64,000 nt of DNA from Sodalis sp. dw_96. Lineage in GTDB: Bacteria > Pseudomonadota > Gammaproteobacteria > Enterobacterales > Enterobacteriaceae. The notes beneath the pieces were generated by a model. The model saw nothing but the letters and a program-made list of their open reading frames with translations, did not search any database and had not been told where the DNA came from. The position numbers and the translations under genes were made by a program. Positions 37,737 to 47,746 of this stretch are shown piece after piece (the first letter of the stretch is position 1; the number at the start of each line of letters is the position of its first letter). The stretch covers positions 496,001 to 560,000 of the forward strand of contig NZ_JAAVUT010000001.1 of NCBI RefSeq assembly GCF_018449575.1, given 5' to 3'.

Positions 37737-38597
37737 CTAACGCACGCCGCCCGGCACCATATGGGTCATATGCTGGCGGGAATAATGTCGCAAAACGCCG
37801 GTTTGCGTCAAATCGGCTATTATCCGGCCCGGGTCATGCCGCCGCGGATCCAACAGCAGTCCCACCACCGTACCGCTGTGGGCAACGTTCAGACCGAACA
37901 GGTCATGACGCTCCACCACGCGCAGCAGGGCGTTAAAGGCCGGTTTGGGCAGGTACAAATCGCTGGCGGCGGCGCTCAGGGTAGTGGCTTCGCCTAATCT
38001 TCGGCGGGATTCGCTGCGGCAGGCGGTTTGGAACATTTGCCAGGCGCTGTCCAATCGTTCGCCCTGTTGCCGTACGGAATCCTTGTTAATGCGACGATGA
38101 AAGGCGGCGGTGGTAAGGGTATCCGCACTTTCCAAAATCAATATGTCCAGCGCGGGCAGCCATGGGTAGGCAATGTGGCAGGTGCCGTAATGATGATCGA
38201 ACAGCGTCAGCGCCCGGAATACCGTACTGTCGGTGGGTTCCAGGCGCAGGCAGAGATCCGCCAGCTGGCGTTCATCCAGCGCGCGGTGTAAATAGCGGGC
38301 GGTGGCAACGGCGGTGGCGGCAATATCCGCCGTACTGCTGGCCAGCCCTTTTGCCAGGGGGATGGTGGAACGGCAATCGATACGCAGCGGAGGAATCTCG
38401 CCTTGTTGATGGCCGAAATAGTCGATGACCTGTTGCAGCATCCGTCGGCTCAGGGGCCGTTCGTCCGCCGCCGGCTCGCCTTCGCTGACCTCCACCTCGC
38501 TGTACCAATCAATGGGGCAGGAAATCAGCTTCTCGCCGCCGGCGATCCAACCCTGGATAAGTTCCCCGCAGGAGGCCGGACAACGGGCGTCAGCCAT
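37737..38597 (-). CDS. pduX: PduX, L-threonine kinase for B12 side chain
   Basis: PduX phosphorylates L-threonine to L-threonine phosphate, the substrate of CobD, for the aminopropanol linker of cobalamin. The 286-residue GHMP kinase has the glycine/serine-rich ATP loop in IPLAKGLASSTADIAATA and the terminal FGLNVAHSGTVVGLLLDP motif. It is the last gene of the pdu operon and overlaps cobD by 8 bp, which matches its biochemical partnership. A short region (54 bp) separates it from the convergent RES toxin. Confidence 0.93.
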   Translation of the reverse strand: MADARCPASCGELIQGWIAGGEKLISCPIDWYSEVEVSEGEPAADERPLSRRMLQQVIDYFGHQQGEIPPLRIDCRSTIPLAKGLASSTADIAATAVATARYLHRALDERQLADLCLRLEPTDSTVFRALTLFDHHYGTCHIAYPWLPALDILILESADTLTTAAFHRRINKDSVRQQGERLDSAWQMFQTACRSESRRRLGEATTLSAAASDLYLPKPAFNALLRVVERHDLFGLNVAHSGTVVGLLLDPRRHDPGRIIADLTQTGVLRHYSRQHMTHMVPGGVR

Positions 38598-39666
38598 GGA
38601 ATAGGACCTTCATGGCGTCCAGCAGGCGGCGGTTGTCCTCATGGCCGCGGACGGCAAGCCGATAATAGTCGGCGGTGAGCCCGGGATAATTGCCGCAGCT
38701 GCGTATCAACAGGCGAGAGTTCAGCAGGGCGGTTTGCAAATCAAACCCCTGACGCAGGCAGCGCAGGAAGATATAATTGGCCGCCGGCCGCCAGGTTTTT
38801 ATCTCGGGCAGCGACCCCAGACCCCCCAGCAGGTAGGACTGCTCTTCCCGCAGCCATTGCCGGGTGCGCTGCTGGTATTCCCGGTCGTCCAGCACCCTTT
38901 CACCCGCCAGGGCGGCAAAAGCATTAATGGTCCAGGGCGGGCGGCGGCTGCGTAGCTGCTGCAGCGCCGGTGTATTACTGCTTACCAGATAACCGAGCCG
39001 CAGGCCGGGAATGGCGTAAAACTTGGTCAGGGAGCGCAACACGAAGATATGGGGCCAACGCCCTAGTTCCGGGATCATTCCGGGGTCGTCGGGAATGAAA
39101 TCCATAAACGCTTCATCAATCACCAGCAGAATATCCAATTCATGACAGCGCTTAGCGATAGCCTGCAACAGAGCGGGTTCGATTAATTGACCGGTGGGAT
39201 TATTGGGTGTGCACAGGAACAGGCAGTGAATACCCGGGCGCAGGGCCGTCAGCAAACGATGGTCGGGGCGAAAATCGTCTTGTTCTCCCAGCGGGTAGTC
39301 TTCGATGAGGCATTCCATCCACTGGAGGGCACGGCGATATTCGGCAAAACCCGGCGTCAGCAGCAGCACGGTTTTATGCCGCAGCAAACAGGCGAGATCA
39401 AAGATAAGCTCAGTGGCGCCGTTGCCCGCCAGGATCCAGGATTCCGGACAATCGTGATGCCGGGCGAGCCGCTGGTGCAAGCGGCGGTATAAAGGATCTG
39501 GGTAGCGCTCCGCCAGGGCCAGCTGTTCCACCAACGCCTCACGCAGGCGCGCCGGCATACCAAGTGGGTTAATATTGGCGCTGAAATCGGTAAGCGTGCT
39601 TTCATCAATGCCCAATTTCAGCGCCATTTCAAGCACGTTGCCGCCGTGCTGATTGGGTTCCGCCAT
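38590..39666 (-). CDS. cobD: CobD, L-threonine-O-3-phosphate decarboxylase
   Basis: A PLP-dependent enzyme that makes (R)-1-amino-2-propanol phosphate for attachment to cobyric acid by CbiB. The 358-residue product shows LTDFSANINPLGMP at the N-terminus, the substrate/PLP contacts in CTPNNPTGQL, the Asp in LLVIDEAFMDF and the PLP-lysine in LRSLTKFYAIPGLRLGYLVS. Start 39666 has AAAGGAG upstream and matches family length. It lies between a SUMT gene and pduX, in a pdu-linked set of cobalamin genes. In Salmonella cobD lies apart from the main cob operon. Confidence 0.93.
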   Translation of the reverse strand: MAEPNQHGGNVLEMALKLGIDESTLTDFSANINPLGMPARLREALVEQLALAERYPDPLYRRLHQRLARHHDCPESWILAGNGATELIFDLACLLRHKTVLLLTPGFAEYRRALQWMECLIEDYPLGEQDDFRPDHRLLTALRPGIHCLFLCTPNNPTGQLIEPALLQAIAKRCHELDILLVIDEAFMDFIPDDPGMIPELGRWPHIFVLRSLTKFYAIPGLRLGYLVSSNTPALQQLRSRRPPWTINAFAALAGERVLDDREYQQRTRQWLREEQSYLLGGLGSLPEIKTWRPAANYIFLRCLRQGFDLQTALLNSRLLIRSCGNYPGLTADYYRLAVRGHEDNRRLLDAMKVLFHG

Positions 39667-39777
39667 ACTCGCGCGCTCCTTTATGCAAAATCTTGTCGCT
39701 GTTTTAATGACTTTCACACGGCCTATCCTATGCGGCGGCCGTTCATGGCAACTACCATGGCGGGGGGGCAATCCTCA

Positions 39778-40509
39778 CTACATCATTTGCAGCAGCGACA
39801 GCGAGGCCACCTCGCCGATAACGATCAAAGACGGCGCCCCCAGCCCGGCGAGGCGGGATTGCTCGGGTAGCGTCGCCAGGGTGGCCAGCACCATGCGCTG
39901 TTCGGGATGGCTGGCGTTCATGACCACCGCCGCCGGGGTGTCGGCGGCCCGGCCATTGTCCATCAACTGGCGGCAAATATCCGCCAGTCGCGACATGCCC
40001 ATCAGGATAACCAGCGTGCCCTCCAACTGCGCCAGTAACTGCCAGTTATGGGGGTCTTTTCCGTCGCGCAGATGGCCGGTTATCACATGAAATGACGAGG
40101 CAAAATCACGATGGGTAACCGGGATGCCGGCCCGGGCCAGGCCGCCGATGGCCGAGGTAATGCCCGGCACCACTTCGCAAGGGATACCGGCGCGCGCCAA
40201 GGCTTCGGCTTCTTCGCCGCCGCGCCCGAAGACAAAGGGGTCGCCGCCTTTCAGGCGCACCACCTTGCGTCCCAGACCGGCCTGTTCCACCAGGATGGCA
40301 TTAATCTGTTCCTGCGGAATCGGGTGATGATCGGCGCGTTTACCCACATCTATCAAAACGCAGTGGGGGGCGGCCTCCTTGAGCAACACCGGATTCACCA
40401 GTCGATCGTATACCACCGCGTCCGCCTGGCGCAGACACTGCATACCCATAACCGTCATCAGTCCCGGATCCCCCGGACCGGCGCCTACCAGCCAAACCTT
40501 ACCCGACAT
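39778..40509 (-). CDS. cobA: Uroporphyrinogen-III C-methyltransferase (SUMT)
   Basis: SUMT adds two methyl groups from S-adenosylmethionine to uroporphyrinogen III to give precorrin-2, the branch point to B12 and siroheme. The 243-residue protein has the family motifs VWLVGAGPGDPGLMTV at the start, VVRLKGGDPFVFGRGGEE, and PGITSAIGGLARAGIPVTHRD. It lacks the CysG oxidase/ferrochelatase domain, so it is a stand-alone SUMT dedicated to corrin synthesis. The symbol follows Pseudomonas usage (CobA = SUMT), not Salmonella usage. A 111-bp gap lies before cobD. Confidence 0.93.
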   Translation of the reverse strand: MSGKVWLVGAGPGDPGLMTVMGMQCLRQADAVVYDRLVNPVLLKEAAPHCVLIDVGKRADHHPIPQEQINAILVEQAGLGRKVVRLKGGDPFVFGRGGEEAEALARAGIPCEVVPGITSAIGGLARAGIPVTHRDFASSFHVITGHLRDGKDPHNWQLLAQLEGTLVILMGMSRLADICRQLMDNGRAADTPAAVVMNASHPEQRMVLATLATLPEQSRLAGLGAPSLIVIGEVASLSLLQMM

Positions 40510-40537
40510 GCTGTGCCTCTTTTCGTTGCCCCATTTA

Positions 40538-41731
<1,194 letters not shown>

Positions 41732-41744
41732 TTACTCCGAGAGA

Positions 41745-42173
41745 TTATTCCAGATACATCAGCAGCGGCGTTAAACCTTCCCGCCCCATGGCCGATACGC
41801 TGAAAAGCGGATCCGCGCCGGCCTGCTTTAATTGATAAATAATAAATTCCCGCTGTTTATCCGTTACCAAAATATCCGACTTGGTGATAATGCCGATAAC
41901 CGGTTTATTAAACAGCGTGGCGAACATCGGTGAAAAATAGCAATTTTCACTGTCGATATTTTGCACCAACCCCACCACGTCGGCTTCATAGGCGCTGGAG
42001 AGCAGCGCATTATAAAAGTGGCGGTTCTCGATATACTCTCCCGGGCTGTCAATGGCGTCGTCCAGATAAACCATCGACTGGGTTTTACGGTAAACCAGCG
42101 GCTCGCCGCGTAAACACTGTAGTAAGGTGGTTTTTCCCGACCGGCTCGGTCCCAGCAGCAGCAAACGTTTCAT
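41745..42173 (-). CDS. pduV: PduV, small GTPase-like microcompartment protein
   Basis: A 142-residue P-loop protein of the EutP/PduV family, with Walker A LLGPSRSGKTTLL near the N-terminus and a G-domain-like NKxD-type segment GIITKSDIL. PduV is linked to microcompartment positioning or movement. It begins 3 bp after the pduU stop and 16 bp before pduW. Confidence 0.92.
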   Translation of the reverse strand: MKRLLLLGPSRSGKTTLLQCLRGEPLVYRKTQSMVYLDDAIDSPGEYIENRHFYNALLSSAYEADVVGLVQNIDSENCYFSPMFATLFNKPVIGIITKSDILVTDKQREFIIYQLKQAGADPLFSVSAMGREGLTPLLMYLE

Positions 42174-42176
42174 CCC

Positions 42177-42527
42177 TCAGGTCCGGGTCAGCGCGCAGGG
42201 GGTGAATTTCATCACGTCCCCCAGGGTATATATCACCTGCTTTAGGGCATACTCCACCGAAGAGACGTCGCCACAAATAATCACCGCACCGGTAAAACGA
42301 TCGATAAAGCCGATTTTCACCGCCCCGGATTTCGTGGCGATATCGCTGGCGATAATCGACGCTTCGCTGGGGGTGATGGTGAGGATGCCGATGGCATTGT
42401 CATCCTCGTTCAGGCCGAGCTTTTTATAAATATCTTTATTGGGATTGGCAATTAAATGCGCCAGCGTGATTTGTTTGCCGGGTACATATTCCTGAATCAC
42501 GCGTTCAGTCTTTATATCGGTATTCAT
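42177..42527 (-). CDS. pduU: PduU, BMC shell protein (circularly permuted trimer-type)
   Basis: PduU is a circularly permuted BMC-domain hexameric shell protein with an N-terminal beta-barrel segment. The 116-residue product has [22 protein letters not shown] at the N-terminus and [21 protein letters not shown] at the pore region, as in Salmonella. In Salmonella pduS and pduT precede it; here it follows pduQ after only 17 bp. Confidence 0.93.
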   Translation of the reverse strand: MNTDIKTERVIQEYVPGKQITLAHLIANPNKDIYKKLGLNEDDNAIGILTITPSEASIIASDIATKSGAVKIGFIDRFTGAVIICGDVSSVEYALKQVIYTLGDVMKFTPCALTRT

Positions 42528-42544
42528 GGTGGCCTGCTTTTACG

Positions 42545-43654
42545 CTAAACAACGGCGTCTATTATTGTCTCGATATCCTTGTCCGTTACCGGACGCGGAT
42601 TGGTGACAAGCGTAGCGTCATGTAATGCGGCGCTTACCATAGCCGGCCTGGCGAGGCGTATTTTTTCGCTCCCCAGGGATAAGGCGCTTAACGACGGGGG
42701 AATGCCGATTTCGCGTTTGAGCTGGGAAATGTGATTGAGTAACTGTTGCAAGGCGGCCCCATCGTCGCTTTGCCAGGGCGCCAGGGCGCATAACCTGGAA
42801 AGGCGCGCATATTTTTTCGCCGCCCGGGCATCCCGGCTATTGAAGCGGATCACCTCGGTTAACAGCAATGCATTGGCCAGACCGTGCGCCACGTGCAGCT
42901 GACCGCCGAACTGGTGGGCGATGGCATGGGTCATGCCCAGTCCGGCCTGGCTGAACGCCATGCCGCCCAGGGTGGACGCGTTGTGCATTCTTTCCCGGGA
43001 TTGCAGGCAATCGCCTTTGCGGCAGGCGGCGGGTAAAAAATGGAACACCAACTGAGCGGCCTTTTCCGCCAGCGCGTCGCTGAAATCGCTGGCGCCGGTT
43101 GAGACATAGGCTTCTATGGCGTGGGTCAGAACGTCCATGCCGGTATTCGCGGTCACCGACCGGGGCACCGATACCACCAGCCGGGGATCCAGCAGGGCGA
43201 TATCGGGATAGATAGCCTGGTCGAACAGCGGATACTTCACGCCCAGCGCCGGATCGCTTATCACGCTGGCGCTGCTGACTTCCGAACCGGTGCCGCTGGT
43301 GGTGGGAATGGCGATGAAGGTTTCAATGGTGATGCCCAGCTTGCGGCCGAAAAACACCATGGCTTTGGCGGCATCGATGGCGGAGCCGCCGCCGAAGCCA
43401 ATCACCACCTGCGGTTTGATGGCCTGCAATTGAGCGATCCCGGCCACCACCGTGGTGATGGGAGGATCGGGCATGATATCGCTGAACAGGCTGACCCGGT
43501 CGGCGTCCAGATGTGACTTCAGGTACGTTATGGCATCGCCCCGGGCCAGGAAAGCGTCGCAAACCACCCAGACATCCTTGTGGCGATACTGCTCCAGCTT
43601 GTCCAGGCTGTCGGTGCCGCTATAGACCCGCGTCGGGAGAATAAAACGTTTCAT
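42545..43654 (-). CDS. pduQ: PduQ, 1-propanol dehydrogenase
   Basis: PduQ is an iron-dependent alcohol dehydrogenase that reduces propionaldehyde to 1-propanol and regenerates NAD+ inside the microcompartment. The 369-residue protein has GFGGGSAIDAAKAMVFF (NAD-binding), IPTTSGTGSEVSSASVI, and the metal-binding His block around MTHAIAHQFGGQLHVAHGLAN. It lies directly downstream of pduP and 17 bp upstream of pduU. Confidence 0.94.
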   Translation of the reverse strand: MKRFILPTRVYSGTDSLDKLEQYRHKDVWVVCDAFLARGDAITYLKSHLDADRVSLFSDIMPDPPITTVVAGIAQLQAIKPQVVIGFGGGSAIDAAKAMVFFGRKLGITIETFIAIPTTSGTGSEVSSASVISDPALGVKYPLFDQAIYPDIALLDPRLVVSVPRSVTANTGMDVLTHAIEAYVSTGASDFSDALAEKAAQLVFHFLPAACRKGDCLQSRERMHNASTLGGMAFSQAGLGMTHAIAHQFGGQLHVAHGLANALLLTEVIRFNSRDARAAKKYARLSRLCALAPWQSDDGAALQQLLNHISQLKREIGIPPSLSALSLGSEKIRLARPAMVSAALHDATLVTNPRPVTDKDIETIIDAVV

Positions 43655-43670
43655 GGCTTTTCCCTTATGC

Positions 43671-45059
43671 TCAACGGATTGAAAACGCGTTGGTCAGGAC
43701 ACAGCGGCGATGGCGGGCGAAATTACGCGCCGAAGTGGTGCCTTCGCCGGTGGGCGTGGCAATGGTAAAGGTGGTGAAACCTTCGGCGCCGACGCCGATA
43801 CCGGCATAGGAAGGACCGTTTTTGACAAATATCGAGGTTTGCAGCAGCCGTGCCGCCTTATTCAGGCGCGAGACATTTTGCGAATGCATGGTGGCGGTAT
43901 GGTGCAGGCCGCCTTCCACCTTAAGCGCCAACTGCAGCCCGGTGTCGAAATCCCTCACCCGCACCACCGGCAGGATCGGCATAAGCTGTTCCACCATCAC
44001 CAGCGGGTCGTCGGCGGAGACTTCCACCAGCAGCAGGCGCGGCGCTTTGTCGGGTACCGGCAGCCCGGCCGCTTTCAGCAATGCGGCGGGGCTTTTCCCC
44101 ACGACCGCTTTATTGGCGTGGCCGTCGATGATGGCCAGCCGGCGCAGCTTATCGATGTTTTCGCCGTCGGTTATCAGCAAGGCGCCGCATGTTTGCATCT
44201 CCGCCAGCAGCGCATCCGCCACGCTCTCCACCACAATCAGGCTTTTTTCGGCGGTGCAGGGCAGGTTGTAATCAAACGACGCGCCGCTGACGATGTCCTG
44301 GGCGGCTTTATCAATCACCGCGGTTTCATCTACCAGGCTCGGCGGATTGCCGGCACCGGCGCCGATGGTTTTTTTGCCGCTGTGCAGGGCCATGTTGACG
44401 ATGCCGGGGCCACCGGTAATAGCCAGCAGGGCGATGTCAGGGTGCTTCATCATTTGCTGCGTCGATTCGAAACTTGGCTCGCGCAGGCAGGTCACCAGGT
44501 TGTGAATACCGCAGGCGGTAAAAATAATGGCTTCGATCTGTTCAATCAGCCATAACGACACGTTTTTGGCGCCGGGATGCGGGCTGAAAAAGACGGTATT
44601 ACCGGCGGCCAGCATGCTGATGCAGTTATTGATGATGGTTTCGGTGGGATTGGTGCTGGGGGCCACCGAACCGATGACGCCGAACGGCGAGTACTCGAAC
44701 AGCACCATGCCTTCGTCACCGGTAAAAGCGTCGGTCACCAGATCTTCCACCCCAGGGGTGTTTTCCAGCGCGGCTCGGTTTTTCAGGAATTTATCCTCCA
44801 CCTTGCCCATGCCGGTTTCCTCGGCGCCGCGTTCCGCCAGCACTTGCAAATGGGGCGCCAGTTCGCGGCGCAGGGCGGCGATAACCCCGCTGCGGGTTTT
44901 CAGCGGACATTGCTGGTAGGTGAGAAAAGCGGTATGGGCGGCGCCCACCGCCTGATCCACATCATCGAACAGCGCCGAGGTGGTATTATCCCGCCGGGCG
45001 GGCTCGAGCTTTTCGCTCAGGATGGTCCGGATCAGCGTTTCCAGTTCATTGCTATTCAT
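43671..45059 (-). CDS. pduP: PduP, CoA-acylating propionaldehyde dehydrogenase
   Basis: PduP converts propionaldehyde, CoA and NAD+ to propionyl-CoA. The 462-residue protein carries the N-terminal encapsulation peptide (MNSNELETLIRTILSEKL) that targets cargo to the shell. The aldehyde dehydrogenase fold includes PSTNPTETIINN and the catalytic Cys in NLPCTAEKSLIVVE. Its start overlaps the pduO end by one base. Length and motifs match Salmonella PduP. Confidence 0.95.
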   Translation of the reverse strand: MNSNELETLIRTILSEKLEPARRDNTTSALFDDVDQAVGAAHTAFLTYQQCPLKTRSGVIAALRRELAPHLQVLAERGAEETGMGKVEDKFLKNRAALENTPGVEDLVTDAFTGDEGMVLFEYSPFGVIGSVAPSTNPTETIINNCISMLAAGNTVFFSPHPGAKNVSLWLIEQIEAIIFTACGIHNLVTCLREPSFESTQQMMKHPDIALLAITGGPGIVNMALHSGKKTIGAGAGNPPSLVDETAVIDKAAQDIVSGASFDYNLPCTAEKSLIVVESVADALLAEMQTCGALLITDGENIDKLRRLAIIDGHANKAVVGKSPAALLKAAGLPVPDKAPRLLLVEVSADDPLVMVEQLMPILPVVRVRDFDTGLQLALKVEGGLHHTATMHSQNVSRLNKAARLLQTSIFVKNGPSYAGIGVGAEGFTTFTIATPTGEGTTSARNFARHRRCVLTNAFSIR

Positions 45060-46228
45060 TACTCATTCCCCACATGACATTGCGTGATGGCCCGTTGGGC
45101 GATTTGCCGGTCCTGGTCGACGGTTCCGCCGCTGATGCCCAGCCCGCCTACCAGTCGGCCGGCGCGATAGAGCGGATATCCGCCGCCGAAGGTGACAATC
45201 TTGCCGCCCATCGAGGCTTCCAGTTGATAAAGTGCGGCCCCCGGCTGTACCGCCGGACCGAGATTGTGCGTGGCGGTTTTCAGCGCCACCGCGCTAAAGG
45301 CCTTTTTCGGCGCGAGTTCGAGGGAGACCAGCAGCGCATCGGGCATACGGTAAGTCATGACCGGGTTGCCGTGGGGATCCACGATGGACATGACCACCGG
45401 TACCGCCAACTCCCGCGCCGCGTCCAGGGCCGCCCGCATCAGACCGTGCACCAGGGCGAAATCCGGACCGTCCGATGTGCTCAGCGGAACAGTCGGCGGA
45501 AGAGGGCTGCTTTTCTCCTTGAGAGAACGGTTTTTCATATCGGGTTCCGACCTGTCGAGAGGCCGGGAATTCTGCCCATCGATAACGTCGCTTTGTTGAC
45601 CGGGTCCCGGTTTAACGTGACGCTGCAAATTCCTCTCGTCGGCGGCGTTTTTTTCACCGCCGGCCGCTGCCAGATAGCGGCGCATCACCTCGCCGATGAC
45701 GGCCTCGTTTTTCCCCCGCTGGTCTTCGCCGCGCGCCAGGGCATAGAGGCAATCCGACAGCCGGTTCAGGTAGCGCAGCACCTCAGGTCTAACCGTCACC
45801 TCATCCGCCAATTGCACCACCAGCCGCTCCGCCCGTCGCGCCACGGTGCGGGCCAGATGCAGCTGACTGCCCGCCGGCGTATCGCCGGGCAAGACAAAAC
45901 CGGTCACCGGCGGCAGCGCCGCCATGCAGCGATCGATGCCTTGTTCCAACCGGGCGATCTGCTCGGCGCCGATGCGCCGCACCCGGGCGTCCCGTTGCGC
46001 CGGTTGCGCGTCCGCCAGCTCGGCCCCCAGCCAGAACAACTGATGTTGGATCTCCAGCACCAACTGCCGGTTGAGCGGATCCTCCACCTGCCGGGCGGCC
46101 ACGCTCAGGCAGGCGTTTAGCTCGTCCACCGTGCCGTAGGCCTCTACCCGCGGATGATATTTTTTCAGACGCTGCCCGCCGATAAGCGACGTGGTGCCGT
46201 TATCGCCGGTTTTGGTATAAATGCTCAT
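45059..46228 (-). CDS. pduO: PduO, cob(I)alamin adenosyltransferase with heme-binding C-terminal domain
   Basis: PduO adenosylates cob(I)alamin for the diol dehydratase. The 389-residue product has an N-terminal PduO-type adenosyltransferase domain (~1-175: IYTKTGDNGTTSLIGGQRL, YLNRLSDCLYALAR) and a C-terminal GlcG/HbpS-like heme-binding domain (~250-385). It is about 50 residues longer than Salmonella PduO because of a polar linker (~180-250) rich in Asn, Gln and charged residues. It lies between pduN and pduP. The operon lacks pduS, which normally supplies the cob(I)alamin substrate by reduction. Confidence 0.93.
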   Translation of the reverse strand: MSIYTKTGDNGTTSLIGGQRLKKYHPRVEAYGTVDELNACLSVAARQVEDPLNRQLVLEIQHQLFWLGAELADAQPAQRDARVRRIGAEQIARLEQGIDRCMAALPPVTGFVLPGDTPAGSQLHLARTVARRAERLVVQLADEVTVRPEVLRYLNRLSDCLYALARGEDQRGKNEAVIGEVMRRYLAAAGGEKNAADERNLQRHVKPGPGQQSDVIDGQNSRPLDRSEPDMKNRSLKEKSSPLPPTVPLSTSDGPDFALVHGLMRAALDAARELAVPVVMSIVDPHGNPVMTYRMPDALLVSLELAPKKAFSAVALKTATHNLGPAVQPGAALYQLEASMGGKIVTFGGGYPLYRAGRLVGGLGISGGTVDQDRQIAQRAITQCHVGNE

Positions 46229-46247
46229 GCCAGCTCCTTATAAATCG

Positions 46248-46520
46248 TTAAGGAACAAAACTGTCTATAATGCCGACAATAGCCAGATCGATGGCCTGGT
46301 TAGGTTCGGCGAAAACCCACCGCGCCGAGGCGCCGCGCGCCACCAGCACGATTTCACCCTCGCCGGCGCCGACGGAATCCACCGCCACTTCCTGTTGGAA
46401 AATGCCGGCGGGGCTGGAACCGTCGGCGTTGACCGGTTCGATCACCATCAATTTTTTGCCCAGCAGCGAAGGTGATTTCTGGGTCGAGACCACCGAGCCG
46501 ATAACGCGCGCCAATTGCAT
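46248..46520 (-). CDS. pduN: PduN, BMC pentameric vertex protein
   Basis: PduN (EutN/CcmL family) forms pentamers that close the vertices of the microcompartment shell. The 90-residue product starts [21 protein letters not shown] and contains [16 protein letters not shown] and the [11 protein letters not shown] end typical of the family. It starts 3 bp after pduM. Confidence 0.93.
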   Translation of the reverse strand: MQLARVIGSVVSTQKSPSLLGKKLMVIEPVNADGSSPAGIFQQEVAVDSVGAGEGEIVLVARGASARWVFAEPNQAIDLAIVGIIDSFVP

Positions 46521-46523
46521 GTT

Positions 46524-47114
46524 TTAGTCCTGCCTGTAAAGTTGAAGACCACGTTTGGCAACCTCATCCCTGGCCAGCGCGGTAAGCAGTACGGTGCGGG
46601 CCAGTACCAGGTAACCCGGCGACAAAGTGACGATATCGCCATAACCGGCCACCCGGCGGGCCAGTAAATGAACCGCCAGACCGTTGCCGGTGCAAAAACG
46701 CAGCGGCAAACGCGCCAATCCGCTCACCGGCAGCCGGCCGAAATCGGCGGGATCGAGCTCCAGGGTCACGGTCATGCCGTAGCGCCAGGCTTGCCGCAGG
46801 GCGTCCATGGCTGCGTCCTCTTCCACACCGGCGGTCAGCCGGTGCAAAAAAAACGGCGTGGTATGAGTGACGCGCAGACGGGCATGGCGCAAAGGGACGC
46901 CATGTGACCACTCCCTCGCCAGCGACGACAGGCTGAGCACCAATTCGGCGTGCCGGCGCTGCTGCAGGCGGGTTATCACCCGCGCTACGCACTCCGCTAT
47001 CCATTGCTCCTGCGTCGGCCCGGCGGCCATGCCCGGCGTAGCGCAATGCTCCCGCGTCGGTTCGGCGGCCATGCTCAGCGTTGCACAGTGCTCCCGCGTA
47101 GGTCCGGCGGCCAT
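46524..47114 (-). CDS. pduM: PduM, microcompartment assembly protein with triplicated start
   Basis: PduM is a structural protein needed for correct microcompartment assembly in Salmonella. The 196-residue frame has the family core (RITRLQQRR-like helix, PLRHARLRVTHTTPFFLHRLT, YGDIVTLSPGYLVLART). At its N-terminus three 14-residue copies of MAAGPTREHCATLS type lie in tandem (residues 1-14, 15-28, then MAAGPTQEQW). Each copy begins with an in-frame Met (47114, 47072, 47030), so the true start is uncertain. The third gives a length nearer to known PduM. The first Met is 2 bp after the pduL stop codon. Confidence 0.88.
   Translation of the reverse strand: MAAGPTREHCATLSMAAEPTREHCATPGMAAGPTQEQWIAECVARVITRLQQRRHAELVLSLSSLAREWSHGVPLRHARLRVTHTTPFFLHRLTAGVEEDAAMDALRQAWRYGMTVTLELDPADFGRLPVSGLARLPLRFCTGNGLAVHLLARRVAGYGDIVTLSPGYLVLARTVLLTALARDEVAKRGLQLYRQD
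47001..47114. repeat. 42-bp tandem repeat at the start of pduM
   Basis: Two full and one partial copy of a 42-bp unit beginning ATGGCCGCC, at 47114, 47072 and 47030 on the minus strand. Each copy carries an ATG in the pduM frame. Confidence 0.88.
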
Positions 47115-47116
47115 GT

Positions 47117-47746
47117 TCAGCGCTCCACCAGCACCGCCGATGCGCTTTCGTCACCGGCGTCCGCCGCATTCGCCTCGTCGGTGTCGATATGCATTTCCAG
47201 CCGCATATGCTCGCCCACCCGGATCACCACATCGTCAAATATCAGTCGTCGGCCGGTTCCCCGCAGCGCCACCCGCACCTGATCCCCTTGTTTGACGCCG
47301 AACAGCAGTGCGTCCAGGGGCGACATATGGATATGCCGTTGCGCCACGATGACGCCATGGGGTAATTCCATTTCGCCGCTGGCGCTCACCAGCCGGATGC
47401 CGGGGGTGTTCTGTAAATTGCCGGACAGTCGCAGCGGGGCATCAACCCCCAGCAAACGAGCGTCGGTGCGGGAAATTTCCACCTGCGACCGGCCGCGCAG
47501 CGGGCCGAGGATACGCACATTTTTCAGCTGGCCTTTCGGCCCTATCAGGTTTACCACCTGTTCGGAGGCGAACTGGCCGGGCTGATACAGATCCTTTTTA
47601 AAAATCAGGGGTCGGCCCGGGAATAAATGCTCGTAATCCTCAAGGGATAAATGCAAATGCCGGTTCGATACGCCCAGCGGTATGGGCCGCCGTTGCATAT
47701 CGAGCAGTACGTTTTCCACCAGGGACCTCAGTTCCAGGGTTTCCAT
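47117..47746 (-). CDS. pduL: PduL, phosphotransacylase
   Basis: PduL converts propionyl-CoA and phosphate to propionyl phosphate and recycles CoA inside the shell. The 209-residue product starts METLELRSLVENVLLDMQRR, which is the N-terminal targeting helix. It has the PduL metal-binding His motifs IPLGVSNRHLHLS and VIVAQRHIHMSP. Start 47746 shares one base with the pduK stop (TGATG), so translation is coupled. A poorly conserved ~20-residue acidic tail extends it at the C-terminus. Confidence 0.94.
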   Translation of the reverse strand: METLELRSLVENVLLDMQRRPIPLGVSNRHLHLSLEDYEHLFPGRPLIFKKDLYQPGQFASEQVVNLIGPKGQLKNVRILGPLRGRSQVEISRTDARLLGVDAPLRLSGNLQNTPGIRLVSASGEMELPHGVIVAQRHIHMSPLDALLFGVKQGDQVRVALRGTGRRLIFDDVVIRVGEHMRLEMHIDTDEANAADAGDESASAVLVER

